Shown: positions 1 to 8,789 of the stretch, in pieces
Position numbering within the stretch: the stretch's first letter is position 1
How the letters are laid out: each line of letters starts with the position of its first letter
Assembly (NCBI GenBank): GCA_016214855.1
Contig: JACRMT010000012.1
Location: 62,001-126,000, forward strand
Length of the DNA stretch: 64,000 bases
Origin: Nitrospirota bacterium
GTDB taxonomy: Bacteria > Nitrospirota > Thermodesulfovibrionia > Thermodesulfovibrionales > UBA6898
Reading direction: 5' to 3'
Program-made: the position numbers and the translations under genes
Notes under the pieces: model-generated
The model's input: the letters and a program-made list of their open reading frames with translations, nothing else
Database searches by the model: none
Told to the model about the DNA's origin: nothing

Positions 1-1
1 C

Positions 2-643
2 AGACTGAAACATATCCTGACCGTGCACCGCGCCGTTCTGGGCGACCAGTTATCAGTAGGCCTGCTGAACGGACCGCTCGGAAAAGGGACCGTCACCACG
101 GTGACGTCTGAGACCATCACCCTGGAGCTGCATCTCGGCCAGAAGCCGCCTGCCCCGCTTCCAATCACGCTTATCCTCGCCCTGCCACGCCCCAAGGTGC
201 TGAAGCGCGTGCTCATTGCCGCATCCTCCATGGGCGCGAAAGAGATCTTTCTGATCAACGCCTTTCGCGTAGAAAAAAGCTTCTGGAAAAGCCCGCTGCT
301 GAACAGGGAACGCATTGATGAATTTCTGACCCTCGGCCTTGAACAGGCAAAGGATACGCTTATGCCTGAGGTGCATCTCAGACCGCTGTTCAAACCGTTT
401 GCAGAGGACGAACTGCCTGCGATCATAAAAAACAGTCTCGCGCTTGTCGCCCATCCTGCAGCGCAGCATCCCTGCCCCCGGGGCACGAAGGAACAGGTCA
501 CCCTTGCGATCGGCCCTGAGGGAGGTTTTATTGCTTATGAGATCGAAAAACTTGTCTCTCTCGGGTTCAGCCCTATAAGCCTCGGAGAACGTCCCCTGCG
601 TGTCGAAACAGTTGTGCCTGCCCTGCTTTCAAAGTTATTCTAA
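2..643 (+). CDS. rsmE: 16S rRNA m3U1498 methyltransferase RsmE, 5'-truncated by window edge
   Basis: This gene encodes RsmE, which methylates N3 of U1498 of 16S rRNA using S-adenosylmethionine. The C-terminal SPOUT knot shows the family motifs AIGPEGGF and LGERPLRVETVVPALL, where the ETA-type ending is slightly divergent. A GTG at 23 opens a reading frame, but the same frame continues upstream to the window edge with RLKHILT, the normal N-terminal beta-barrel (PUA-like) start of RsmE, so the true start lies outside the window. The PHP gene begins 4 nt after the stop, suggesting an operon. The family assignment is secure and only the missing N-terminus is uncertain. Confidence 0.9.
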   Translation, partial: RLKHILTVHRAVLGDQLSVGLLNGPLGKGTVTTVTSETITLELHLGQKPPAPLPITLILALPRPKVLKRVLIAASSMGAKEIFLINAFRVEKSFWKSPLLNRERIDEFLTLGLEQAKDTLMPEVHLRPLFKPFAEDELPAIIKNSLALVAHPAAQHPCPRGTKEQVTLAIGPEGGFIAYEIEKLVSLGFSPISLGERPLRVETVVPALLSKLF

Positions 644-646
644 GAC

Positions 647-1276
647 ATGCGATGCAATATCGATCTTCACGTTCATTCAGTCAACAGCGGAGACAACCCG
701 GCCGATCCAGAGGAAGTGGTCCAGAAGGCCATCGAGCGAGGACTGGACGGCATCGCCTTTACAGAGCACTACTATTATGAGGCTTCTGAAGGCGTCGAAC
801 TCCTGCGCGAGAAATACGGCAGTCAGATCATGATCTTCAGGGGTGTCGAGTTCTCTGCTGCTGAAGGCCACTGTCTTGTTTTTGGCGTGAACACGGACAG
901 GCTGTCGATCAAATACGCACCGATAGCAGACCTGGTCAGGATCGTGAACGAACATGGCGGCATCTCGATTCCGTCACATCCTTACCGCGGAGTCAACAGC
1001 ATCGGCGACATGATAAAGAACCTGCACGGGCTTTGCGCCCTGGAAGGATACAACGGCTGCAATATGCACCCCTTCAACAAGAAGGCTGTTGATACAGCAC
1101 AGGCACTGAACCTCCCTTTCACAGGAGGTTCAGATGCACATGCTGCCGGGGAAATCGGTTCGTGCTACACGGAATTTTCTGATATCGTTACGTACGACAA
1201 TTTCATTTCTCTGCTGAAACTGGGCAGGTATAAAGGTATTGATACCCGCAGAGTCAGCCGGATGTGGCCATTCTGA
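647..1276 (+). CDS. PHP-domain phosphoesterase
   Basis: The 209-residue product is a PHP (polymerase and histidinol phosphatase) domain metal-dependent phosphoesterase. Metal-ligand motifs are visible in order: DLHVHS near residue 7, FTEHYYY near 38, the E of RGVEFS near 68, PSHPYRG near 106, and GGSDAH near 160. The short single-domain form resembles stand-alone PHP proteins (YciV or trpH type) rather than a polymerase. The substrate cannot be read from sequence; nucleotide or sugar phosphate monoesters are typical. It follows rsmE by only 3 nt and probably shares its transcript. Confidence 0.8.
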   Translation: MRCNIDLHVHSVNSGDNPADPEEVVQKAIERGLDGIAFTEHYYYEASEGVELLREKYGSQIMIFRGVEFSAAEGHCLVFGVNTDRLSIKYAPIADLVRIVNEHGGISIPSHPYRGVNSIGDMIKNLHGLCALEGYNGCNMHPFNKKAVDTAQALNLPFTGGSDAHAAGEIGSCYTEFSDIVTYDNFISLLKLGRYKGIDTRRVSRMWPF

Positions 1277-1289
1277 CAGGTCTTCGCCT

Positions 1290-1646
1290 CTATGCTGCCG
1301 CAAGGGCTGCGCCTTTTCCGTTATATACCTCTGCTGAGCGCTCTTTCGGAATGAACTGCAGCCCCAGGTTCCCTTTCTCATCATAGTCAAAGACAACCTT
1401 TTCCCTGACCAGGACCGAAACAGTATAGGCAAGGTCTTCGAGCTTTTCTGCCAGGCCTGCAGGAGTCCTGTCCTCAATATCGTAAAGTTCAAGGATATCA
1501 ATGATATCCTCAATGTCGCCGGTATTGTAAGACTCGAGGATAATGCCGCCCTCCGGCGCTGAACCATCGCCGAGCCTCTCATTGGCCTTTGTGATCTGGT
1601 GTTTAACTCTCATAAGGCATACATTGTATATTTTTGCATCATCCAT
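1290..1646 (-). CDS. conserved hypothetical acidic protein (118 aa)
   Basis: I do not recognise this family. The product is acidic, soluble, without signal peptide or membrane segment, and has an alpha/beta look with the phrase DIEDIIDILELYDIEDRT in the middle. The start ATG is preceded on the minus strand by AAGGAGAAGG, a good ribosome-binding site. It converges on the PHP gene with 13 nt between the stops. The last codons run into alanines. Confidence 0.6.
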   Translation of the reverse strand: MDDAKIYNVCLMRVKHQITKANERLGDGSAPEGGIILESYNTGDIEDIIDILELYDIEDRTPAGLAEKLEDLAYTVSVLVREKVVFDYDEKGNLGLQFIPKERSAEVYNGKGAALAAA

Positions 1647-1657
1647 GATCCTTCTCC

Positions 1658-1930
1658 TTACCTTAAGTATTGATTATCTCCATAATTAGCAAGCTCCGTG
1701 CCAGGCCTATAATGAAGCATTACCGGGCCATTATAGCCATACAACACGCCTTTAATGATTAAATAATGCCCATTGTGTATATTATTTATACAGATAAATG
1801 GGCTTTCAGCGGCAATGGCAGCAAACATGATCGCCAACCTCCTTTCCACGGCACTTTTCATGCCTTCAGACCCCGGGAGCAGGACTAATTTACCCAAAAA
1901 ATCTGAACAAATGCCCTCTCTCCAAGTCAT
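1658..1930 (-). CDS. doubtful ORF (90 aa) in a gap between two leftward genes
   Basis: An open frame of 90 codons occupies most of the 371-nt gap between the 118-aa gene and the phosphatase gene. It has no recognisable domain, its start lacks a convincing ribosome-binding site, and its centre is a large AT-rich palindrome (1768-1803), so composition rather than selection may explain the frame. A shorter start at the internal methionine of MFAAIAAE is possible. I regard this as weak; otherwise the gap holds only the palindrome. Confidence 0.22.
   Translation of the reverse strand: MTWREGICSDFLGKLVLLPGSEGMKSAVERRLAIMFAAIAAESPFICINNIHNGHYLIIKGVLYGYNGPVMLHYRPGTELANYGDNQYLR
1768..1803. promoter_or_regulatory. 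36-bp nested palindrome, possible operator or RNA hairpin
   Basis: Outer arms GCCCATT and AATGGGC flank a perfect inner inverted repeat TGTATA-TTATT-TATACA (1776-1792). There is no U-tract on either side, so it is not a classical terminator. A one-base-shorter copy of the core (TGTATATTATTTATCA) lies at 8764-8779 just before the sigma-54 regulator gene, which suggests a shared DNA-binding protein. Function is unknown. Confidence 0.4.
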
Positions 1931-2017
1931 ATGGTCTCATGCGTAAAGGGATAAAAGGGGGGGCGTTGCTCCTGGCAAGACCTGTTTAAGAGGCCTGATT
2001 AATCTAACCTTAGCAAG

Positions 2018-2581
2018 TCATCGAAGAGACGATTCACAGGTGCTGTCATATCCCGGAGAGGGATCTTCTTCCGAGTCAAGCCGTGCAACGATTTTTACAT
2101 AGCGGCATTGTGACTTTGTCTCAACTGCTCTGGAACAGTAGTGAGACCTAATGAAAGTTACCGGATCATCAGGGGCAACCCCTGTAAGGGCAGCGAGAAT
2201 GGCCAGGGCAGTTCCCGTCCTTCCGTGTCCGCCGACACAGCAGACCATAACATGCAACGCATCTTTTCCCATGCGGAGTCTCAATCCCCTGAGATCCTCT
2301 ATGAGCGCCCTCCAGTTGTCCTCTGTCAGGGACGGTATTCCACCGTCAGGCCAATCTATCCGTATTACCTGTTGAGCATGAACTTCAGAAGAGTTGCCAC
2401 CCGCGCCGGAAAATTCCTCGCAGCCTTCAACCTCAGCCCCGCAGTCGATGATAACATCCATATCATCGGTGTTTAACCCACGGTTGCTTCCAGCCCCGTA
2501 GAAAAGCAGCCCCTCGGAATAAAAGGCGTTTCGTGTGCCCCAGTGACATGATGTCACCGCGTCTCCTTCAGTCTTCTTCAC
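2018..2581 (-). CDS. dual-specificity / tyrosine phosphatase-like protein
   Basis: The 187-residue protein carries the cysteine-phosphatase loop CVGGHGRTG (C-x5-R) near residue 114, the hallmark of the PTP/DSP superfamily, with IDCGAEVEG earlier in the position of the strand that usually precedes the general acid. The Cys nucleophile and Arg phosphate-binding residue are both present. It hydrolyses phosphate monoesters on protein or small-molecule substrates, here unknown. It lies 33 nt downstream of the 275-aa unknown gene at the tail of the sulfate operon and may be co-transcribed with it. Similar stand-alone phosphatases are common on plasmids and phages. Confidence 0.65.
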   Translation of the reverse strand: MKKTEGDAVTSCHWGTRNAFYSEGLLFYGAGSNRGLNTDDMDVIIDCGAEVEGCEEFSGAGGNSSEVHAQQVIRIDWPDGGIPSLTEDNWRALIEDLRGLRLRMGKDALHVMVCCVGGHGRTGTALAILAALTGVAPDDPVTFIRSHYCSRAVETKSQCRYVKIVARLDSEEDPSPGYDSTCESSLR

Positions 2582-2614
2582 AACTACATTGTACGACTTC
2601 CTTTAAGCCGAAAT

Positions 2615-3442
2615 CTACCGGCAGATTCCGGCGTCATATATCGAGACAGCATTACTCAAGATTTTCGAACCCCACTGTACCGGCCGATAGAGACTGCTAT
2701 CGGAGGTCTTTAACTCAGGGATGCCATCTGCCAGTCTCAGGGTATAGGCGCGTACCAGCAGGTCCTTCGCAAAACTGAAGACAGGGAGCGGGCCATCGAT
2801 ATCCAGTATGGAGCTGTTTTTTTTCAGGTCAAGTATGTCCAGGTACTTCCGTTTGTGCCAGACATGAAACCCCGTTTCAATCTTGTTAAATACCAGTCCC
2901 CCATGATGGCTGAGATCTACACAGTGATCCACAAATATTTCATCAGGCAGGGACCAGTATTTCAGGGTCGTCTCACAAATAATGGCCCAGGCAGTCCCTC
3001 CATAGGGCTGAAGCCAGCACTCAAGGAAAACGTCCCTGAGTTTAGGCAGTGCGTCCCTGGGGTCATATTCTTCAGCAAGACGATAGGCGGCCTTTCTGTC
3101 CAGGACACTCGATATTTCAGGTATGACGATACCGCAGCGCTCGTGCGCGTGGCGCGCTTCTCCGAAACACATCTTGACCAGCGTATCAAAAAGAACGCTG
3201 GCCAGCAGCCGCTTGAACCCCTGGCGCCTTGCACATAAATCCTCTCTCAATCGCAGGCGTGCATGAGAGGTCTCGTGCGGACCAAGCCGCAGAAGCAGGT
3301 CTTCGAGCAGATAAAAACTCGATACCCAGTAGATAAGGTCTTTTTCTGTTTCCATCGCCTTCGTTGGAGGGCTGCCGGACTTGCCTGAAGCTGAAGGGTT
3401 ACAATGAAAGCCCCGCTGATTCTTATTAATTTTTGCCGTCAT
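2615..3442 (-). CDS. unknown 275-aa protein translationally coupled to cysA
   Basis: I do not recognise this protein. Its ATG overlaps the cysA stop (ATGA), so it is translated with the sulfate transporter operon. The product is soluble with no signal peptide. The first 35 residues are basic and low-complexity, after which the sequence is helical and rich in W, H and C (for example [17 protein letters not shown]). The gene may start later, at the internal methionine of METEKDL, because homologous-looking order begins there. Its location suggests a role linked to sulfate uptake or reduction, but nothing in the sequence proves that. Confidence 0.6.
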   Translation of the reverse strand: MTAKINKNQRGFHCNPSASGKSGSPPTKAMETEKDLIYWVSSFYLLEDLLLRLGPHETSHARLRLREDLCARRQGFKRLLASVLFDTLVKMCFGEARHAHERCGIVIPEISSVLDRKAAYRLAEEYDPRDALPKLRDVFLECWLQPYGGTAWAIICETTLKYWSLPDEIFVDHCVDLSHHGGLVFNKIETGFHVWHKRKYLDILDLKKNSSILDIDGPLPVFSFAKDLLVRAYTLRLADGIPELKTSDSSLYRPVQWGSKILSNAVSIYDAGICR

Positions 3443-4497
3443 GAAGAAAATACCCTTAGATTCCTAAAGTGAGCATAAACCGTTTCTCCCTCCTCCAGCT
3501 CCAGTGTCTGGAAGCGGTCTCTGCTCAATTCAGCCTCTATCTGTTCTCCGGTGAAGTGTTCGCGGAGTTCAAGTTGTGCAACCGCTCCTTTGGCAATAAT
3601 GCGCGTAATCGTTGCTGTCAGGGCAGGTTCTCCGTTGCGTTTCTTCAGGATTTCGATATCGTGGGGCCTGACGTAAGCCACGGCCGGGATATCGTCAGCG
3701 TCGGAATGCTCCGGCGTCTCAAATTCCAGGTCGCAGATGCGGGCCAGTCCCCGGTGCATCCGGCCGTGGAAAAGGTTGACGTTGCCCAGAAACTGGTAAA
3801 CAAAAGGGGTTGCAGGATGATCATACACAAAGTCGGGAGCTCCTGCCTGCTCGATGCAGCCTTTGCTCATAACTACAACCTCATCCGATACCTCCATGGC
3901 CTCTTCCTGGTCGTGGGTGACGAATACGCTGGTAACATTCAGGTCGTCGTGAAGCCGCCTCAGCCACCTTCTCAGTTCCTTCCTGACCTTCGCGTCCAAT
4001 GCGCCGAAAGGTTCGTCAAGCAGCAGCACCTCAGGTTCTACCGCGAGAGCCCTGGCAAGGGCCACACGCTGGCGCTGGCCTCCGGAGAGCTGGGACGGGA
4101 AATGGTCCGAAAGCCACTCGATTTGAACAAGTCGCAACAGTTCGGTCACTCTCTCCAGAATCTCTGTTTTCCCCGGCCGTTCAGAACGCGGACGCACCCT
4201 GAGGCCGAAGGCGACATTCTCGAAAACCGTCATATGTCTGAAGAGCGCGTAATGCTGAAATACAAAGCCGACCTTTCTGTCACGGACATGTTGGCCTGTC
4301 GTATCTTTGCCGTTGATCAGAATCGCACCCCTGTCCGGGGGCTCGAGGCCCGCGATGATCCGCAGCAGCGTCGTCTTGCCGGACCCGGACGGCCCAAGCA
4401 GGGAAACCAGACCGCCGGAGGGTATCACCAGGGTAATATCCCTCAGGGCCGTGTAATTGCCAAACGTTTTCGTAATCCCTTTTATATCAATGCTCAT
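3439..4497 (-). CDS. cysA: sulfate/thiosulfate ABC transporter ATPase CysA
   Basis: This is the ATP-hydrolysing subunit that powers sulfate import. The Walker [10 protein letters not shown] (near 35), Q-loop FVFQHYALF, signature [14 protein letters not shown], Walker [12 protein letters not shown] and switch histidine [10 protein letters not shown] are all intact. A C-terminal beta-rich domain of about 110 residues (after residue 235) matches the TOBE regulatory domain of CysA. The 352-aa length is normal. Its start overlaps the end of cysW by 4 nt, and the downstream unknown gene overlaps its stop by 4 nt. Confidence 0.95.
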   Translation of the reverse strand: MSIDIKGITKTFGNYTALRDITLVIPSGGLVSLLGPSGSGKTTLLRIIAGLEPPDRGAILINGKDTTGQHVRDRKVGFVFQHYALFRHMTVFENVAFGLRVRPRSERPGKTEILERVTELLRLVQIEWLSDHFPSQLSGGQRQRVALARALAVEPEVLLLDEPFGALDAKVRKELRRWLRRLHDDLNVTSVFVTHDQEEAMEVSDEVVVMSKGCIEQAGAPDFVYDHPATPFVYQFLGNVNLFHGRMHRGLARICDLEFETPEHSDADDIPAVAYVRPHDIEILKKRNGEPALTATITRIIAKGAVAQLELREHFTGEQIEAELSRDRFQTLELEEGETVYAHFRNLRVFSS

Positions 4498-5402
4498 ATT
4501 ATTCCTCCTCCTGTCTCTTTCCGCTCATGCCCGGCTGCCCGGTGCTTCCATTCAACAAGGGCTTTTGCGACAATGGTTACCAATGCCAGCATGATAAGAA
4601 GCGAGGCCACTGAAAAGGCGCCCACAAAATCATACTCGTTGTAAAGGATCTCAACATGCAGGGGGACGGTATTGGTGAGTCCGCGTATGTGACCTGAAAC
4701 AACGGACACGGCCCCGAATTCTCCCATGGCCCTCGCGCTGCAAAGAATTGTCCCATAGAGCAGGCCCCATTTAATATTCGGCAGGGTGATCCTGAAAAAG
4801 GTCTGCCACCCGCCTGCGCCAAGGACCGTTGCAGCCTCTTCCTCATCCGTGCCCTGGGCCTGCATGAGAGGGATAAGCTCTCTTGCCACAAACGGAAACG
4901 TCACAAAGACTGTGGCCATTACAATGCCCGGGACGGCAAAAATGACCTTAAGCCCTGATTCGGCGATGATGGGCCCGAGCAGGCCATAGATACCGAAAAG
5001 CAGTACGAATATCAGCCCTGATATCACCGGGGACACGGCAAAGGGCAGATCAATAAGCGTCGTCAGCAGACCTTTTCCGGCAAAATCGAATTTCGCAATA
5101 AGCCATGCCGCGGCAACTCCAAACAGAAGATTACACGGGACTGCGATGGCCATCGCCAGCAGACTCAATCTGATAGCAGAAATCGTATTGGGCTCGGCAA
5201 TAGCCTTAACATATGCAGTAATGCCTTTTTCGAATGCCTGCCCAAATACGGCTGTCAAGGGAACAACAATGAACAGACCGAGAAACAGAAGGGCTGTCGC
5301 CGTCAGAGACCACCGCACAAAGACAGACTCTTCATTGATCCTTTGATGGTGCGAAAAAACCGGCTGCTGCTCCGCAAGTTCCTTTATCTTTGAAATATAC
5401 AT
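4494..5402 (-). CDS. cysW: sulfate ABC transporter permease CysW
   Basis: This inner-membrane permease subunit has six or so hydrophobic segments and the binding-protein-dependent transport (EAA) loop, here [20 protein letters not shown], which docks on the CysA ATPase. The sequence [16 protein letters not shown] is the characteristic CysW/CysT C-terminal signature. A soluble N-terminal extension of about 30 residues precedes the first membrane helix. It lies 6 nt downstream of cysT and overlaps cysA by 4 nt. Confidence 0.93.
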   Translation of the reverse strand: MYISKIKELAEQQPVFSHHQRINEESVFVRWSLTATALLFLGLFIVVPLTAVFGQAFEKGITAYVKAIAEPNTISAIRLSLLAMAIAVPCNLLFGVAAAWLIAKFDFAGKGLLTTLIDLPFAVSPVISGLIFVLLFGIYGLLGPIIAESGLKVIFAVPGIVMATVFVTFPFVARELIPLMQAQGTDEEEAATVLGAGGWQTFFRITLPNIKWGLLYGTILCSARAMGEFGAVSVVSGHIRGLTNTVPLHVEILYNEYDFVGAFSVASLLIMLALVTIVAKALVEWKHRAAGHERKETGGGII

Positions 5403-5408
5403 GGCATC

Positions 5409-6236
5409 CTACCTTAATGACCGTCTCCACCACTGAAACAGGTTTATCACCAGCAGCAGCGTGAATGAAGTAACGAGCATCACCACGGCAATAGCCGTGG
5501 CGCCGGTAACATCATGCTGCTCCAATTTAGTCACAATCAGAAGCGGCACGATTTCGGTCTTCATCGGCATGTTGCCGGATATGAAGATGACAGAGCCGTA
5601 TTCTCCCAGGGCACGCGCAAAAGCAAGGGAAAATCCGGTAAGCACCGCAGGGAAAAGATAAGGGAAAATGATCCGGGAGAAAATTTGAAACCTTCCCGCT
5701 CCAAGGGTCGCTGCAGCCTCTTCGACCTCCCGGTCAAGATCTGCAAGCACCGGCTGGACTGACCGAACAACAAAGGGCAACCCTATGAATGTCAGGGCAA
5801 TAATTACCCCAAGGGGAGTGAAGGCTATTTTAATGCCGATCGCCTCGGCGTATCTTCCGATCCAGCCATTGCCGGAATATACCGCAGTCAGCGCAATGCC
5901 CGCAACCGCAGTCGGCAAGGCAAAGGGGATATCCACAATACTGTCGAAGATGCGTCTGCCCGGAAAGCGGTACCGCACCAGCACCCATGCGACGAGCAGG
6001 CCGAAGAAGCTGTTGATCAGTGCCCCGGCAAAAGCCGCTCCGAAACTCAGCCTGAACGACGCCAGCAGCCGTGCAGAGGTGATCGCCTCCAGGAACTGGC
6101 CAGTGGGAAAACCCGATGCCCTGATAAAAATCGTAGACAGGGGAATCAGCACGATCAGGCTGAGATAGAGCATGGTTATTCCCATGGCAGGGCCAAAACC
6201 GGGGAGTACGCTGTGATGCCTTAATTGAAATGTCAT
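5409..6236 (-). CDS. cysT: sulfate ABC transporter permease CysT (CysU)
   Basis: This is the second permease subunit of the sulfate importer. It has multiple membrane segments, the EAA loop (DREVEEAAATLGAGRFQIF) and the family signature ALGEYGSVIFISGN. I place the start at the ATG of MTFQLRHH (6236), because the longer frame beginning at 6314 would run through the end of the upstream Usp gene and adds a non-membrane, non-homologous tail. GGAAG lies about 14 nt before this ATG, a rather distant ribosome-binding site. The length of 275 aa agrees with the family. Confidence 0.92.
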   Translation of the reverse strand: MTFQLRHHSVLPGFGPAMGITMLYLSLIVLIPLSTIFIRASGFPTGQFLEAITSARLLASFRLSFGAAFAGALINSFFGLLVAWVLVRYRFPGRRIFDSIVDIPFALPTAVAGIALTAVYSGNGWIGRYAEAIGIKIAFTPLGVIIALTFIGLPFVVRSVQPVLADLDREVEEAAATLGAGRFQIFSRIIFPYLFPAVLTGFSLAFARALGEYGSVIFISGNMPMKTEIVPLLIVTKLEQHDVTGATAIAVVMLVTSFTLLLVINLFQWWRRSLR

Positions 6237-6259
6237 TGTTTTCTCGCTCACTTCCTGTA

Positions 6260-6667
6260 TCAGTATACCCCTGCAGGTATCAGCTTGTGATTCGGTATTG
6301 TGTAGACAAGACATGAGACATCGTTTGAAACAGCCTTGTAACGGAATGGGGAATAAACAATGTCTATATCCTCCTCCTTTACATACTGCACGATCATATC
6401 TTCAGGAGACCCTTCGGCCACTATGACCTTTGACCAGATACCGGCCGCTTCTTCCTGAAGTGTCTTCCCTGCTTCTTCGAGATATCGTAGTGACTCCTGT
6501 CTTGCTGTCACCTGTGCTCTGTATCCACCCTCATAATCAATGAACAGATTACTTCTAAATACATGAAGCAGGATAAGCCTTCCGTTTTCCTGGCGGGCCT
6601 TTTCGATGCCGGTCCGCAGGGCATGCTTTGAGCAAAGTGAGCCATTATAAACAACCAGAATATTCAT
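6260..6667 (-). CDS. universal stress protein (UspA) family protein
   Basis: The product has the Usp fold start MNILVVYNGS followed by helix SKHALRTGIEKARQENGRLILLHVF, and a segment PEDMIVQYVKEEDIDIVYSP where ATP-binding Usps have the G-x2-G-x9-G(S/T) loop. Here that loop is not conserved, so ATP binding is doubtful. The start is the second ATG: the first (6682) overlaps the ribosome-binding site AAGGAG of the second. The gene lies inside the sulfate operon, between the binding protein and cysT, which is an unusual place for a Usp gene. Confidence 0.75.
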   Translation of the reverse strand: MNILVVYNGSLCSKHALRTGIEKARQENGRLILLHVFRSNLFIDYEGGYRAQVTARQESLRYLEEAGKTLQEEAAGIWSKVIVAEGSPEDMIVQYVKEEDIDIVYSPFRYKAVSNDVSCLVYTIPNHKLIPAGVY

Positions 6668-6678
6668 ATCGTTCTCCT

Positions 6679-7686
6679 TCATTTCTGGGGCTGGTAGATC
6701 TGGTCGAAGTTGCCCTTTTCACTGAAGTGGATCTTCTGCGCCTTCTGCCATCCGCCGAATACTTCGTCAATAGTAAAGAGCTTTACCTTTGCAAACTGTT
6801 TTCCGTATCTGTCGGCGACAGATACCAGGCGGGGACGGTAATAGTGCTTCGCAGCAATCTCCTGACCTTCTTCTGTGTATAGGTAATCCAGATACGTCTG
6901 GGCAACCGTCCTTGTATTCCGCTTGTCAGCAACCTTGTCCACAATTGCTACCGGAGGTTCCGCCAGGATGCTGATTGACGGGGTAATAATTTCAAAACCA
7001 TCTTTACCTGTTTCCTTTATGGCGAGCAGTGCCTCATTTTCCCATGCCAGCAGCACATCTCCTATGCCCCGCTGCATAAAAGTGATAGTGGAACCTCTTG
7101 CTCCCGAGTCGAGCACAGGAACATTTTTGAACAGTTTTGTAACAAAATCCTTTGCCCTGGCATCATCCCCTTTAAGCTTTTTCGTGACATAGCCCCAGGC
7201 TGCAAGGTAGTTCCACCTTGCGCCGCCTGAGGTTTTAGGGTTAGGGGTTATTACGGATATGCCAGGCCTGACAAGATCGTCCCAATCCTTTATGCCCTTG
7301 GGGTTCCCCTTGCGCACGAGAAACACAATAGTCGAAGCATAAGGCGCGCTATTGTTGGGAAGTCTCTTCTGCCAGCCGTCGCGTATCAGCCCGCTCTTCT
7401 GTATCTCATCGATATCATACGAAAGCGCCAGGGTCACCACGTCAGCCTCCAGTCCGTCGATGACCGCCCGAGCCTGTTTCCCCGATCCGCCATGGGACTG
7501 ATTGATCGCGATCTTTTCACCTTTTTTTGAAAACCAGTGTTTTACAAAGGCAGCGTTAAAATCCTGATAAAGCTCTCGGGTCGGATCGTAGGACACATTC
7601 AAAAGGGTGACATCGGCCCGAGTCCCTGCCGGAAGTGTGATAATTGTCAATGTTGCGACGACGAAACATATAATGATATTTTTCAT
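6679..7686 (-). CDS. sbp: periplasmic sulfate-binding protein (Sbp/CysP family)
   Basis: This is the periplasmic receptor that delivers sulfate to CysTWA. It starts with a Sec signal peptide ([20 protein letters not shown], cleavage probably after GTRA), followed by [19 protein letters not shown], the typical Sbp opening. Family signatures [18 protein letters not shown] and [20 protein letters not shown] are present and form the sulfate pocket. The length of 335 aa is normal. It is the first transport gene of the operon, 44 nt downstream of cysH. Whether it prefers sulfate or thiosulfate cannot be read. Confidence 0.93.
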   Translation of the reverse strand: MKNIIICFVVATLTIITLPAGTRADVTLLNVSYDPTRELYQDFNAAFVKHWFSKKGEKIAINQSHGGSGKQARAVIDGLEADVVTLALSYDIDEIQKSGLIRDGWQKRLPNNSAPYASTIVFLVRKGNPKGIKDWDDLVRPGISVITPNPKTSGGARWNYLAAWGYVTKKLKGDDARAKDFVTKLFKNVPVLDSGARGSTITFMQRGIGDVLLAWENEALLAIKETGKDGFEIITPSISILAEPPVAIVDKVADKRNTRTVAQTYLDYLYTEEGQEIAAKHYYRPRLVSVADRYGKQFAKVKLFTIDEVFGGWQKAQKIHFSEKGNFDQIYQPQK

Positions 7687-7730
7687 AATAGGGTCTCCTT
7701 ATGTTCTTTCCTGCTCGTAAACTACGCGGT

Positions 7731-8444
7731 TTAATTCCTGCTGTTAGCGTGTAATCCGCACTCTTTCTGGTCTTTCGTTTCCCACCACCAGCGGCCTGCC
7801 CTGACATCCTCTATAATCCTGACTGCACGGGTACAGGGTTCACAGCCTATGGACGGGTATCCCTCATCGTGAAGGCGGTTGTAGGGAATATCATATTTCT
7901 TTATATAAGCCCATACATCGGTCTCTTTCCAGTCTGCCAGCGGGTTGATCTTTACAATGTTTTTATTGGAGATATCAATCTCAACTTTTCTGATATCAGT
8001 CCGTGTGGGGGACTGTTCCTTTCTCAATCCGCAGATCCAGGCGTCCAACTCTTTGAGCTTTTCCCGTAAGGGTTCCACTTTTCTGACATTGCAACATAAT
8101 TTACGTTCCTCTATTCCCCGGTAAAATGAGTTGAACCCGTGCCCGTCTGCCAGTTCCTGCACCCGCTGTCTGTTTGGGAAACATACCTCTATCGTAATAC
8201 CGTATTTTTTTATTATTTCGTCCATCAATACATAGGTCTCCTGCGGCAGCCGGCCTGTGTCGAGAGTAAATATCCGCACGCGCGGGTTGATCCTTACAGC
8301 CATGTCTATCAGAACCACGTCCTCTGCCCCGAAACTTGATGCTACGGCCGATTTTTCGCCATAAACCTCAAATGTCCGGCGCAAAACATCTTCGGCGGTT
8401 CCGGAATCCAGCTCCACCTGTGCATCTGAAAATCTGCTAACCAT
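7731..8444 (-). CDS. cysH: assimilatory APS/PAPS reductase CysH, iron-sulfur type
   Basis: The enzyme reduces adenylyl sulfate (or PAPS) to sulfite in the cytoplasm with thioredoxin as donor. The PP-loop-like SSFGAEDVVL (near 37), the paired cysteines of KLCCNVRKV and IGCEPCTR, and the C-terminal ECGLH catalytic cysteine are all present. The CC...CxxC set binds a [4Fe-4S] cluster, which indicates an APS reductase of the bacterial/plant type rather than cluster-less E. coli PAPS reductase. I chose the start at MVSRFSD because GAGGAGG lies 11 nt upstream and the upstream small gene ends only 8 nt inside. Longer frames would overlap that gene. Confidence 0.92.
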   Translation of the reverse strand: MVSRFSDAQVELDSGTAEDVLRRTFEVYGEKSAVASSFGAEDVVLIDMAVRINPRVRIFTLDTGRLPQETYVLMDEIIKKYGITIEVCFPNRQRVQELADGHGFNSFYRGIEERKLCCNVRKVEPLREKLKELDAWICGLRKEQSPTRTDIRKVEIDISNKNIVKINPLADWKETDVWAYIKKYDIPYNRLHDEGYPSIGCEPCTRAVRIIEDVRAGRWWWETKDQKECGLHANSRN

Positions 8445-8634
8445 TGTTTGATTCCTCCTCTGTTGCATGATATACATATCTGCTATCGGCCGCCTCAGCA
8501 GATTCACCGCTGTGCAAGGCTGCCTCTCTCTCTTCCTTCAGTCCTGTCATGATCTTTATCGCGGCATCGAAATCCCCTGCCTCGGCAAAGGTCACCGCTT
8601 CGAAAATCCTTTCCAGCTTTTCCCTGATACCCAT
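8437..8634 (-). CDS. small acidic protein heading the sulfate operon (65 aa)
   Basis: A 65-residue, mostly helical acidic protein (FAEAGDFDAAIKIMTGLKEEREAA) whose stop overlaps the cysH start by 8 nt, so the two are translationally coupled. I do not recognise the family. It is the first gene after the sigma-54 promoter. A role as a small accessory or regulatory protein is only inference from position. Confidence 0.6.
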   Translation of the reverse strand: MGIREKLERIFEAVTFAEAGDFDAAIKIMTGLKEEREAALHSGESAEAADSRYVYHATEEESNNG

Positions 8635-8675
8635 GACAGCATTCCTTTCTGAATCGTTATATTTAAAACCTCTTT

Positions 8676-8691
8676 TGCAACTCGCATGCCA
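8676..8691 (-). promoter_or_regulatory. sigma-54 (RpoN) promoter of the sulfate operon
   Basis: On the minus strand the sequence reads TGGCATG-CGAG-TTGCA, matching the RpoN consensus TGGCACG-N4-TTGCW with the invariant GG and GC at the correct spacing. It lies about 42-57 nt upstream of the first gene of the operon. A sigma-54 enhancer-binding protein is encoded divergently about 100 nt away, so activation by that protein is a natural inference. Confidence 0.7.
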
Positions 8692-8763
8692 TGCCCTATT
8701 TCCAGCTAACTATGAGCATCAGGCAAGCGAATTAAATAAGAGTTGATTAATATTTAACCACTA

Positions 8764-8779
8764 TGTATATTATTTATCA
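8764..8779. promoter_or_regulatory. AT-rich operator-like motif upstream of the sigma-54 regulator
   Basis: The sequence TGTATATTATTTATCA is one base short of the perfect palindrome at 1776-1792. It lies 11 nt before the regulator ATG and about 75-100 bp upstream of the sigma-54 promoter, a distance suited to an enhancer or an autoregulatory operator. AT-richness could produce the similarity by chance. Confidence 0.3.
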
Positions 8780-8789
8780 GAGGTAGGCC

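Noticed and set aside
1658..1930. Confident gene call for the 90-codon frame
   Set aside because: No ribosome-binding site or domain, and a large palindrome in the middle; listed only with low confidence.
2141..2476. Plus-strand frame opposite the phosphatase gene
   Set aside because: Antisense of a gene with an intact CX5R motif and no ribosome-binding site.
3469..4644. Long plus-strand frame (391 codons) opposite cysA and cysW
   Set aside because: It is the mirror of two strongly conserved transporter genes, and its translation has no domain.
6667..6682. Upstream ATG for the Usp gene
   Set aside because: It forms part of the AAGGAG ribosome-binding site of the second ATG.
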